Positions 6,437-13,398 of a DNA stretch of 18,155 bases are shown here, one piece after another. Every line of letters begins with the position of its first letter. The first letter of the stretch is position 1. The notes beneath the pieces were generated by a model that was not told the DNA's origin, did not search any database, and worked only from the letters and a program-made list of their open reading frames with translations. This DNA comes from Thermocaproicibacter sp002397355 (GTDB taxonomy: Bacteria > Bacillota > Clostridia > Oscillospirales > Acutalibacteraceae): NCBI GenBank assembly GCA_036830905.1, contig DAISNS010000035.1, forward strand, positions 1 to 18,155, given 5' to 3'. A program made the position numbers and the translations under genes.

Positions 6437-8245
6437 ATGGGAAGGATGTTTGTGAAACAGAATTTCTTTCATACGCTCAAAGCACACATCATGACGATCA
6501 CGGTGTCTTTCACGCTGATCCTCACCGTGCTGACCGCCTCCGTCAGCTTTTCCCTCTCCCAATCCTATGCGCGCAGGAATTTGGTCCAATCGACCGAATT
6601 CAATCTTCAGCTTGTTTCCGGCGTGATCGCGCAGGATCTCTCCTCTCTGGATACGCTTGCCAAATGGTGCGGTAACAACAGCCAGATTCTGTCGTACCTG
6701 AGCTGCCCTAACCCTAGCCCGAGGGAGACGCTCTCCGCCTATAAGCGTTTCAACGAAGAATATCAAAACAACCGCGCGCGCGTCTATATCCAGCGGCTGA
6801 TCGTCACGGACGCCACGCACTCGCGGATTTTCCAGGTCGGCAGCGCCACGTCGATTTCCAATCCGGTAACCGTTTACAACATCGACCGCCTGTTCCAAAA
6901 CCGAAAAGGCAGCGCGGCCGCCTGGGAAAGCATCGAGCGCGATCCGTACGGGCCGAAAGGATCCGCATATTCCGGCGTCATCACGGTATTCCGACCGGTC
7001 CTGCACCCCACCACACGCAAGGCGATCGGCTACGTTTACCTTGCGGCAAGCACGGAGCTGATCACCGACCCGCTGAGCGGCTACCACGCTGCCGAGGACA
7101 GCAACCTGTTTGCGGCACTCGGGAACCACCTTTATAAAATCAACGGCGGAATTTTTACGGAGATGCAAAAACCATGCTCAGGAAATACGGCGTTGGAATC
7201 CGCAATGACACTTGATGCAAAAACACAGGTGCGCTCGGTGGCACTGCAAGACGGCATGGCCGGTACCGTGGTGAGCTATCCGGTGCAGAACACCGGCATC
7301 AGCCTGATGAACAGCTTGTCCGAGCAGGAACTTTCCCGACAGAAAATGGTGTTTCTCCGGGTCGTTCTGCTGATCTGCGTCAGCCTCCTGCTGCTCGGCC
7401 TGGTACTCACCGTGCTGTTGAGCCGTCTAATCAATACGCCCGTTGCAAAAATCCGGAGACGTTTGGATCGGATCGCGAAAGGCGATTTTTCCGCCGACCC
7501 CGAAATCGAGTGGAACAACGAATTCGGCGACGTGGGACGCGGGATCAACAGGCTTTCGCTCAACGTGGCCGGATTGATGAACCGGCGCATCGAAGACGAG
7601 AAAAAAAAGAAAGATCTGGAATACCAGATGCTGCAAAGCCAGATCAACCCGCATTTTCTTTACAACACCCTTGATTCCATCAAATGGATGGCCACCATCC
7701 AGAACGCTTCCGGAATCGCGGAAATGACGACCGCTCTTGCCCGGCTTTTGAAAAGTGTAGCGAAGGGAACGCGGAAAGTGATCCCGCTGCGGGAAGAAAT
7801 CTCCCTTCTTGATAATTATTTTCTTATACAGCAATATCGATACGGCGGCGCCATTACCCTGAAAAAGGATCTGGATGAAAACCTCCTTGACAACGTGATT
7901 CTCCGATTCACTCTGCAGCCTCTGCTGGAAAACGCCATTTTCCATGGAATCGAGCCGAAGGGCGGCGCGGGAAACATCCGGGTCGCCGCCCGGCTCCAAG
8001 ACGAAAAGACGGTGGAAGTCTCCGTCGAAGACGACGGCGTCGGCATGGATGAAACCGCTATCCGTAAAATTTTCGCTGACGAAAATGAAAATACATCGGG
8101 CCTGTTCCGGCAGATTGGAATCCGGAACGTGCACCGGCGCATCCAATACGAATTCGGGGAACAGTACGGTCTGACCATTACCGGCAAGCCGGGTGTTTTC
8201 ACCAGGGCATCGGTTTTGCTGCCGCGCCGTTCCTGTATTTCCTGA
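6437..8245 (+). CDS. YesM-type sensor histidine kinase
   Basis: This 602-residue membrane sensor is of the sugar-responsive YesM class. A short cytoplasmic tail is followed by a membrane segment (about 20-42), an extracellular sensor domain (about 43-302), a second membrane segment (305-328), and a HAMP linker (329-385). The His-kinase core has H406 in LQSQINPHFLYNTLD, the N box LLENAIFHG (N499) and the G1 box DDGVGMD (532-538). It should autophosphorylate on H406 and pass phosphate to D55 of the regulator encoded 20 bases downstream. The start is uncertain: ATG 6437 gives the longest frame, ATG 6446 is also in frame, and GTG 6452 has the best ribosome binding site (GGAAGGA, about 5 bases upstream). 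It is divergent from the importer at 2881-6177, whose binding protein may share its ligand. Confidence 0.95.
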   Translation: MGRMFVKQNFFHTLKAHIMTITVSFTLILTVLTASVSFSLSQSYARRNLVQSTEFNLQLVSGVIAQDLSSLDTLAKWCGNNSQILSYLSCPNPSPRETLSAYKRFNEEYQNNRARVYIQRLIVTDATHSRIFQVGSATSISNPVTVYNIDRLFQNRKGSAAAWESIERDPYGPKGSAYSGVITVFRPVLHPTTRKAIGYVYLAASTELITDPLSGYHAAEDSNLFAALGNHLYKINGGIFTEMQKPCSGNTALESAMTLDAKTQVRSVALQDGMAGTVVSYPVQNTGISLMNSLSEQELSRQKMVFLRVVLLICVSLLLLGLVLTVLLSRLINTPVAKIRRRLDRIAKGDFSADPEIEWNNEFGDVGRGINRLSLNVAGLMNRRIEDEKKKKDLEYQMLQSQINPHFLYNTLDSIKWMATIQNASGIAEMTTALARLLKSVAKGTRKVIPLREEISLLDNYFLIQQYRYGGAITLKKDLDENLLDNVILRFTLQPLLENAIFHGIEPKGGAGNIRVAARLQDEKTVEVSVEDDGVGMDETAIRKIFADENENTSGLFRQIGIRNVHRRIQYEFGEQYGLTITGKPGVFTRASVLLPRRSCIS

Positions 8246-8265
8246 GCGGAAGAAGGTGCCGAAAA

Positions 8266-9891
8266 ATGTTCAAGCTGCTACTGGCCGACGACGAGCCGCT
8301 CGTTCTGGTGGGCCTGCAGTCCATGATTCCCTGGGAAGATTACGACATCCGGATCTGCGGCACCGCGCACAACGGGCAGGAGGCCCTCGACATGATTGAA
8401 AAGCTTTCCCCCGACCTTGTGATCGCCGATATCCGGATGCCGCTGAAATCCGGGCTGGAGGTGATGAAGATCTGCGGGGAACGATACGGCCGCCCGCCCC
8501 TTTTCATTCTTTTGACCAGCTATGAGGAATTCCAATATGTGAAAGAGGCGATCCGCTCGCAGGCGGTGGACTATCTGGTCAAGTTGGAGCTCACTTCGGA
8601 ATCCCTTTCCCAATCCGTGGCCAAGGCGGTCGGGATGCTGCGCGATCTGGAAAAGGAAAAGGTCTCCCGCCCTGCACCGGAGGAACGCGGGGGCATGCAG
8701 CCGTTTTACGACCGTTTTTTCGTCCGCCTGCTGAACGGCCTGTTTGAGGACCGGAGCCAGTATGAAACGCAGAAGAAAGAACTGGGCGTCGATTTTTCCT
8801 TCGACGCCTATGCTGCGTGCTACTGCGAGATGTTGGACATCGAAGGCAGGGATATGAGTGCGGAAAAGCTGGTCAAACTGTATTCCAGCACCATCCGCAT
8901 GGTTCGGGAAACCATCACGAAATTCATGGCCTGCTACATCACCAGCCTCGACATGCGCTACTTCAACATCACCTTCTGCCTGACGGAGCAGGAAGTTTCC
9001 CAGTTCCGCAAAGTGCTGAACGAAGTCCTGACCAAGGCCATCTCCATCGTCCGTAATTATTTTAACGTCCGGCTAATCTGTGCCGTAGGTATTCCCATAA
9101 ACGATCCTTTCCGCCTTTCGGAATCCTTTTACACCGCCCGGATCGTCCTACCCGCCGCCTGCCCGGAACACCCCGTCGTGTTTTCCGAGCACTCCGGCGA
9201 AGCCCCGGATCATGGAGGTGCCTTCGATATTTCACTGTATAAGAGCGGCATCATGAAGGCATACGAGGAGTTGGATCCGGACGCGCTTTTCAATCTGATC
9301 ACACAGATCGCAGATTATTTCACCGGGCACTTCGCTTCCCGCCTTCAGGCGATGGATGCCGCCTGCAGCCTGCTTTACACGGCCATTTCTATGCTGCCGG
9401 ACGGCGGCGAGACCGTCTCCCGGATTTTCTCCGACGACCCGGAAGGATTCCGCTGTATCTATAAGAAGCACACCACGGTAGAAATCGTCGACTGGATGCT
9501 CCGCCTGCGCGACGGGCTGTGCGGAGCGCTCCGCAGCCAGAAGCAAAACTATAAGAGCCGGATCGTCTCCGGCGTGCAGAAATACATCCGGGAAAACCTG
9601 GACCGGAAACTGAGTCTGAACGAGGTCTCCGCACTGTTCGGATACAGTCCCAATTATCTGAGCCAGCTGTTCGCACGCTACGCGGGGTGCAGCTTTGTGG
9701 AATATATTACAAAGGAAAAAGTCCGGGCGGCAAAGGCGATGATGGCCGCAGGGAACGAAAAGATCTACGAGATCTCGGAAAAGCTCGGATTCGAAAGCGC
9801 TTTTTATTTCAGCAAGGTTTTCAAAAAGGCGGAGGGCGTCTCTCCGCGGGATTACATCAAGGCCAGGCGGTTCACGCGGGAGCGCCCTTGA
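8266..9891 (+). CDS. YesN-type response regulator with AraC DNA-binding domain
   Basis: This 541-residue cytoplasmic regulator has an N-terminal receiver domain (1-125) with acidic pair D8-D9, phospho-acceptor D55 in VIADIRMP, T84 and K106 (DYLVKLEL). A long middle region (about 130-425) has no motif I recognise. The last 105 residues form an AraC-type double helix-turn-helix: LSLNEVSALFGYSPNYLSQL, then KIYEISEKLGFESAFYFSKV and FKKAEGVSPRDY. On phosphorylation it should bind DNA and activate transport genes; the obvious target is the divergent importer at 2881-6177. It lies 20 bases after the kinase, so the two are co-transcribed; AAGG lies about 10 bases before its ATG. The receiver and both HTH motifs look complete, in contrast with the broken AraC gene at 2572-2881. 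Confidence 0.95.
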   Translation: MFKLLLADDEPLVLVGLQSMIPWEDYDIRICGTAHNGQEALDMIEKLSPDLVIADIRMPLKSGLEVMKICGERYGRPPLFILLTSYEEFQYVKEAIRSQAVDYLVKLELTSESLSQSVAKAVGMLRDLEKEKVSRPAPEERGGMQPFYDRFFVRLLNGLFEDRSQYETQKKELGVDFSFDAYAACYCEMLDIEGRDMSAEKLVKLYSSTIRMVRETITKFMACYITSLDMRYFNITFCLTEQEVSQFRKVLNEVLTKAISIVRNYFNVRLICAVGIPINDPFRLSESFYTARIVLPAACPEHPVVFSEHSGEAPDHGGAFDISLYKSGIMKAYEELDPDALFNLITQIADYFTGHFASRLQAMDAACSLLYTAISMLPDGGETVSRIFSDDPEGFRCIYKKHTTVEIVDWMLRLRDGLCGALRSQKQNYKSRIVSGVQKYIRENLDRKLSLNEVSALFGYSPNYLSQLFARYAGCSFVEYITKEKVRAAKAMMAAGNEKIYEISEKLGFESAFYFSKVFKKAEGVSPRDYIKARRFTRERP

Positions 9892-10032
9892 ATACACAGG
9901 TCATCATGGGGTGGATCGCAGGCAGCCTTCCCCTCCGCCGCAACCATATTGCCGCCGTCGGCGCGCACGGCAATCGGAACTAAAAAACGGTGCGGTGCAG
10001 AAAATCAGAGCGCTAATTCGTCTCGCCCTCCA
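9892..10032. other. Intergenic stretch between convergent regulator and fucosidase genes
   Basis: I see no gene here. It contains one 7-bp inverted repeat (ATTGCCG 9948-9954 with CGGCAAT 9968-9974) without a U run on either side. No good plus-strand terminator for the regulator gene is evident; the hairpin at 10041-10067 may serve as a weak one. Confidence 0.5.
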
Positions 10033-10067
10033 ATAAAAAAGGGCGCAACCGATTAACGATTGCGCCC
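10033..10067 (-). terminator. Intrinsic terminator of the fucosidase transcript
   Basis: On the minus strand an 11-bp stem with one mismatch (10057-10067 with 10041-10051, loop 10052-10056) is followed by CCCTTTTTTATT (10033-10040). This is a textbook intrinsic terminator. It lies just after the small ORF at 10082-10249, so that ORF is inside the fucosidase transcript. Confidence 0.85.
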
Positions 10068-10081
10068 GAAAGGCAATAGGT

Positions 10082-10249
10082 TCATTTCATCTGTCCGGTA
10101 ATAAAAGCATCGGATATTTTGTAGGTATCTATCCGCAAGTCATTGCATTCAGTGGATTTTTTCGTTTCTGCTTCCCCCGAGGCACAACCCAGCTTCTCAG
10201 CATTGGCTTCCGCGGGATTCGGGTATTCACACGCGACGGGAAGGATCAT
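10082..10249 (-). CDS. Possible 55-residue protein overlapping the fucosidase stop codon
   Basis: An ATG at 10249 overlaps the fucosidase stop as ATGA, and the frame stays open for 55 codons to a TGA at 10082, 15 bases before the terminator hairpin. The product is polar, rich in Glu, Ala and Lys, with three cysteines (residues 7, 22, 35): it opens MILPVACEYPNPAEA and ends DTYKISDAFITGQMK. I do not recognise it. The ATGA overlap and position before the terminator fit translational coupling. There is no clear ribosome binding site close by. It may equally be the tail of a lost gene or a chance frame. Confidence 0.35.
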   Translation of the reverse strand: MILPVACEYPNPAEANAEKLGCASGEAETKKSTECNDLRIDTYKISDAFITGQMK

Positions 10250-11556
10250 TCGCCGGCCAGCTCAACCTCAAGCACGGTGTCGATTGGATCCGGCAAAATC
10301 GGATTCTGACCCAGGTCGGCGAACGTCACGTCCGGATAATTGTTGCTGATCCAATTATTGGCTACGGGGATTTCCGCGCCATTGGAAATAAGACGTATTT
10401 TTTTCACCTGATCTCCGGAAATCCCTTGCAGAGGAACCGGCCCGACCGTGTTGTCAAATATATGGAAATAAAGTTTATTGCCGTTCTGAGTGATTCTTCC
10501 AAATTCCGGGCGTTCTACATTGGATCTTCCGCAGTTGTAGATGCTTTTACCGTTCTTTTTCATCCACTTGCCGATTTCCATAAGGATCGCGCACGACTGT
10601 TCCGGAATATTGCCGTAAGCGTCGGGACCTACGTTCAGCAGCATATTTCCGCCTTTCGAAACACACTCCACCAATTTCCTGATCAGCATGGATGCGGGCT
10701 TGAAGTATTGATCCCCGGCGTTGAATCCCCAACTGTTGTTCATGGTAAGGCATGATTCCCAAATCATCGGGTTGCCGTTTGTGTCCCGGATTCCGCTCGG
10801 AGGGATAATCTGCTCCGGGCTTATAAAATCGCCGTGATACGGCAGAGGGTGATCCGTTGCCAGAGAACTGAAAGCGGAACCGGCGGTTTCAAGGCGGTTG
10901 TTGATAATAATATCGGGCTGCAGCGACCGCACCATGTTCACGAGTTTTGTGGCCTGCCATTTTTCGCCGGACATTTCCCCATAAGAAAAGTCCAGCCAAA
11001 GTATGTCGATCTTTCCGTAGTTGGTGCACAGTTCGCGGAGCTGGTTATGCATATATTCGACGTAGTTGTTCCAGTTGCGCCCTTCATCCGGATATTCCGA
11101 ATTGCCGCGCATCGGGTGGTTGCAGTCGCCGCAGTGCGGAAAATCTTTATGGTGCCAGTCCAGCAAGGAATAGTAGATCCCCACTTTCAGCCCTTCCGCT
11201 CGGACAGCCTCCACGTATTCTTTCACCAAATCCCGCCGGCACTTCGTGTTCGTCGCTTTAAAATCCGTGTACTGACTGTCAAACAAGCAGAAACCGTCGT
11301 GATGTTTTGCCGTAAGGACCATGTATTTCATCCCCGCGTCTTTTGCCAGGCGGGCCCAGACGCGCGGGTTATAATCCTTCGGGTCAAATTCCTCGAAATA
11401 TTTAACATACTCTTCATCCGTCAGCCTTTCCGTGCTGCGGACCCATTCGCCGCGCGCCGGTATCGAATACAGCCCCCAATGGATAAACATCCCGAAACGC
11501 GCGTTGACATACCATTCCATCCTTTTCCGGTATTCTTTCCTGTCAAAAACATACAT
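10246..11556 (-). CDS. Alpha-L-fucosidase, glycoside hydrolase family 29
   Basis: This 436-residue enzyme should release terminal alpha-L-fucose from glycans by the retaining GH29 mechanism. Family hallmarks are RFGMFIHWGLYS (20-31), KYMVLTAKHHDGFCLFDS (77-94, with H85-H86-D87), KVGIYYSLLDWHH, and IDILWLDF, where D189 is the expected nucleophile. The tail GGNMLLNVGPDAYGNIP is also typical. No signal peptide is seen, so it should act in the cytoplasm on imported oligosaccharides. The frame is open upstream to a TTG at 11829, but the added 91 residues are a permease remnant. I therefore chose ATG 11556, with GAAGGG about 10 bases upstream, where GH29 similarity begins. Transcription probably starts in the promoter at 11717-11745. 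A related GH29 specificity cannot be excluded. Confidence 0.9.
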   Translation of the reverse strand: MYVFDRKEYRKRMEWYVNARFGMFIHWGLYSIPARGEWVRSTERLTDEEYVKYFEEFDPKDYNPRVWARLAKDAGMKYMVLTAKHHDGFCLFDSQYTDFKATNTKCRRDLVKEYVEAVRAEGLKVGIYYSLLDWHHKDFPHCGDCNHPMRGNSEYPDEGRNWNNYVEYMHNQLRELCTNYGKIDILWLDFSYGEMSGEKWQATKLVNMVRSLQPDIIINNRLETAGSAFSSLATDHPLPYHGDFISPEQIIPPSGIRDTNGNPMIWESCLTMNNSWGFNAGDQYFKPASMLIRKLVECVSKGGNMLLNVGPDAYGNIPEQSCAILMEIGKWMKKNGKSIYNCGRSNVERPEFGRITQNGNKLYFHIFDNTVGPVPLQGISGDQVKKIRLISNGAEIPVANNWISNNYPDVTFADLGQNPILPDPIDTVLEVELAGE

Positions 11557-11637
11557 TCCTGGTTTTCCCTTCTGTAATATGATTTTTACGGCTAACGCTG
11601 AAAGTCTTTTCCGACATTTGCCGTTGCGCCGGCGCCA

Positions 11638-11742
11638 TTGCAGCGAGCCGGTTATGGCACCTTCCACAAAATAATGCTGCGCGCACGGATAAACATGGAG
11701 AATTACAAGCGTTACAATCATAGCATATTTCAATCTCTCTGC
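11638..11742 (-). pseudogene. C-terminal remnant of an LplC-type ABC permease
   Basis: The frame upstream of the fucosidase reads RLKYAMIVTLVILHVYPCAQ then HYFVEGAITGSLQ. This matches the last 33 or so residues of LplC-type permeases. The intact permease in this window ends with IVYPFMQKYFIKGITVGSVKG, the same pattern. The usual final KG and stop are lost, and the frame runs on into the fucosidase gene. Nothing N-terminal to it is permease-like. Confidence 0.75.
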
Positions 11743-11745
11743 CAA
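11717..11745 (-). promoter_or_regulatory. Promoter-like sequence ahead of the fucosidase gene
   Basis: On the minus strand TTGGCA (11740-11745), a 17-base spacer and TATGAT (11717-11722) preceded by TGC form an extended -10 sigma-A-like promoter. It lies inside the permease remnant. Transcription would start near 11710, giving a leader of about 150 bases. A direct repeat TTGTAA-CGC-TTGTAA sits at the predicted start point. Confidence 0.55.
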
Positions 11746-11825
11746 TCTTTTTTTACCGCCAAGGAATGCATTGGAAAGCCGCAAGTCCAAAGGCTCCCAG
11801 GCAAAAGGGGCCTTCCTATTTGGTT

Positions 11826-11963
11826 TCAAAGGCCGTTAAGACTGCTTTCCAAGACAGGCGGGGGGCCGCCGTTCACATATATAATTTGGCCGTTGAAAAA
11901 GTTGGAAGCATCGGATGCGAGGAACACTGCCGGGCCCCGTAGGCCATCCGTCACGTCGCACGC
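11826..11963 (-). pseudogene. C-terminal remnant of a short-chain dehydrogenase
   Basis: The frame after an in-frame TAG (11964-11966) reads GLRGPAVFLASDASNFFNGQ, then IIYVNGGPPPVLESSLNGL and stop at 11826. FLASDAS-x-x-x-x-G-x-x-x-V-x-GG is the C-terminal signature of classical SDR oxidoreductases such as gluconate 5-dehydrogenase and 3-oxoacyl reductases. The Rossmann fold and catalytic Ser-Tyr-Lys are missing, so this is a gene tail left after deletion. Confidence 0.75.
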
Positions 11964-11980
11964 CTAACCCCGCGCTTCGA

Positions 11981-12121
11981 TTCCCTTTTCCTTATAATCT
12001 GGTGACAGGCAAAAAATTGCTCGATGAGTGGGATACACATACGGCAAAGCTGAAACAGTTTGGCCCTGACGAGGAAATTCAGATACACCAGAACCTTCTC
12101 GATGAATATTTGAACAAATGA
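11981..12121 (+). pseudogene. C-terminal remnant of a sugar-binding lipoprotein
   Basis: The plus-strand frame reads YNLVTGKKLLDEWDTHTAKL, then KQFGPDEEIQIHQNLLDEYLNK and TGA at 12119. LplA-type solute-binding proteins end with a closely similar pattern (F-I-T-G-K, then D-x-W-x-x-Y, then a final helix with a late Tyr). No start codon or upstream domain exists. It faces away from the other remnants, so it reached this place by a separate rearrangement or an inversion. Confidence 0.6.
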
Positions 12122-12157
12122 TTTTCTAAATTATGACTACTTCTGAAAAGATGAACA

Positions 12158-12189
12158 GGGGCACAGATGATTTGTACCATCTGTGCCCC
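12158..12189. terminator. Perfect 12-bp hairpin between convergent units
   Basis: GGGGCACAGATG (12158-12169) pairs exactly with CATCTGTGCCCC (12178-12189) around an 8-base loop. The U run is weak on both sides: CACGTTTGT on plus, TGTTCATCTTTTC on minus. It begins 36 bases after the binding-protein remnant stop and ends about 90 bases from the hydrolase stop. It probably ended the former plus-strand operon and may also stop the hydrolase transcript. Confidence 0.6.
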
Positions 12190-12278
12190 CACGTTTGTAT
12201 TCAGACCGCCACACAAGGCGCTTGGAAATTTTAAGCAATGCCAAGGATTTTTTGCAAAGCCGCTCCCAAAAGAGCGTT

Positions 12279-13094
12279 CTATTGCTCAAGAAATCCGATC
12301 AGCTCCTCGTTGAATTTCTGACGCTGGTCATAAAACAGGAAATGGCCGCACGACTCGATCGGGACCAGCTTGGAACCCTTGATGCTTTCATGCTGGGCCG
12401 TCGCCAACGGGAACAGGCATACCCGGTCGTCGACGCCGTGAAGGATCAGCGTGGGAACGCGAATTTCCTTCAGATCTTGAAACAGCTGTTCTTCGCCCAG
12501 CCACGTGTTCGCAATCGCCGCGGTGGACCAGCCGGCCGCCTGCAGCCCTAATTGAAAGAGCCAGTCGGCCAAAGCCGGAGTTACCGGATTGAAAAAGAGC
12601 ATATTCCCAAAATCCCGCAAAGTCTGGGGCCGGTCCTGATGAACGCCCCGGATGATATTCAGCACGTCTTCCCTTTTTAAACCGTATGGGAAGTATGGCC
12701 GCTCGATGAGGCTCGGAGCCGCCGCGGCACAGAGGACGAGTTTTGAAACGCCGCATCCCCTGTGCCTCGCCATGTATCGGATACAAATCGCACCGCCTGT
12801 CGAATGGCCCAAAAGCGTGAAGTTATGCAGCCGCATCGAATCGACGACACACCGGATATCGTCCGACAAACGGTCGTAGTCATACCCGGTCCAAGGCCTG
12901 TCTGAATGACCGAACCCTCTGTAATCCATCCCGACACACCGGTACCCTTTCGAGGGCAGGACATCGAACTGGTACTCAAAAAAGTTGTGGTTCCCGGGCC
13001 ACCCGTGCACGAAAAAAACCGTTTTTCCGCCCGCAGGATTGATATCCTCGATATATACCTTCACATTTCTTTCGACTCGTATGTAAAATCCCAT
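12279..13094 (-). CDS. Alpha/beta-fold hydrolase
   Basis: This 271-residue cytoplasmic alpha/beta hydrolase has an oxyanion-hole motif FVHGWPGNH (28-36), a nucleophile elbow GHSTGG with S98, an acid residue in HGVDDRV (D222 or D223) and a catalytic His in ESCGHFLF (H251). RGFGHSDRPW (59-68) is typical of esterase, haloperoxidase-like and epoxide-hydrolase-like members. The start is ATG 13094, with GGGAGG 7 bases upstream and the typical MGFYIRVERNVKVYIEDINP opening; the in-frame start at 13217 adds residues with no family match. The substrate cannot be predicted. It follows the helicase operon on the same strand after about 300 bases and probably has its own promoter. Confidence 0.92.
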   Translation of the reverse strand: MGFYIRVERNVKVYIEDINPAGGKTVFFVHGWPGNHNFFEYQFDVLPSKGYRCVGMDYRGFGHSDRPWTGYDYDRLSDDIRCVVDSMRLHNFTLLGHSTGGAICIRYMARHRGCGVSKLVLCAAAAPSLIERPYFPYGLKREDVLNIIRGVHQDRPQTLRDFGNMLFFNPVTPALADWLFQLGLQAAGWSTAAIANTWLGEEQLFQDLKEIRVPTLILHGVDDRVCLFPLATAQHESIKGSKLVPIESCGHFLFYDQRQKFNEELIGFLEQ

Positions 13095-13398
13095 GGCAAA
13101 GCCTCCCGCCCGCATGTTTTCTTCATTATATTCTACGCACAGGTCGAATATGACGCCCCGATACACGGTCCTGTCCGTGAAGGGGAAAACATGGCGCAAG
13201 ACGGGGCTGAACCTCATTTTTTCCCAACGCGGCCTGATTCCGGCATAAAGCTTAAGCTTTGGCCGCGTATGCTGCCTTTAAGCTTGCTCCAGATTTCTCG
13301 AGGAGTAGCCAGGGCTGTATGACAGATAAGCTATTTATTTCGGAACGGCAAAACCAGAGTGGCCATCCGATATAAAAGCTACCGGTAAGATGGGCCGC
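13095..13398 (-). promoter_or_regulatory. Hydrolase upstream region, no gene seen
   Basis: This 304-base gap holds no convincing gene. A perfect TATAAT on the minus strand (13125-13130), without a clear -35 box, lies 31 bases before the hydrolase ATG and is the most likely -10 element. I find no strong terminator for the helicase gene ending at 13399, so read-through from the TerB-ATPase-helicase operon into the hydrolase is possible. Confidence 0.4.
13247..13260. repeat. Perfect 14-bp palindrome
   Basis: AAAGCTTAAGCTTT is self-complementary and sits alone in the gap upstream of the hydrolase, flanked by GGCAT and GGCC. Its position and symmetry fit a binding site for a dimeric regulator, but no matching second copy was seen. 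Confidence 0.4.

Noticed and set aside
9948..9974. Inverted repeat ATTGCCG/CGGCAAT as terminator of the response-regulator gene
   Set aside because: The stem is short, the loop is 13 bases and there is no U run on the plus strand.
11702..11718. Catabolite-repression (cre) site at TTGTAACGCTTGTAA
   Set aside because: The spacing around the central CG does not fit the cre consensus; it is better described as a direct repeat within permease codons.
11557..11829. Start of the fucosidase at TTG 11829 giving a 527-residue enzyme
   Set aside because: The extra residues contain a permease C-terminus and a poor linker; the GH29 homology and a ribosome binding site support ATG 11556.
12261..12276. 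Hairpin CGCTC/GAGCG directly after the hydrolase stop codon
   Set aside because: Only 5 bp of stem and no U run on the minus strand; too weak to call a terminator.
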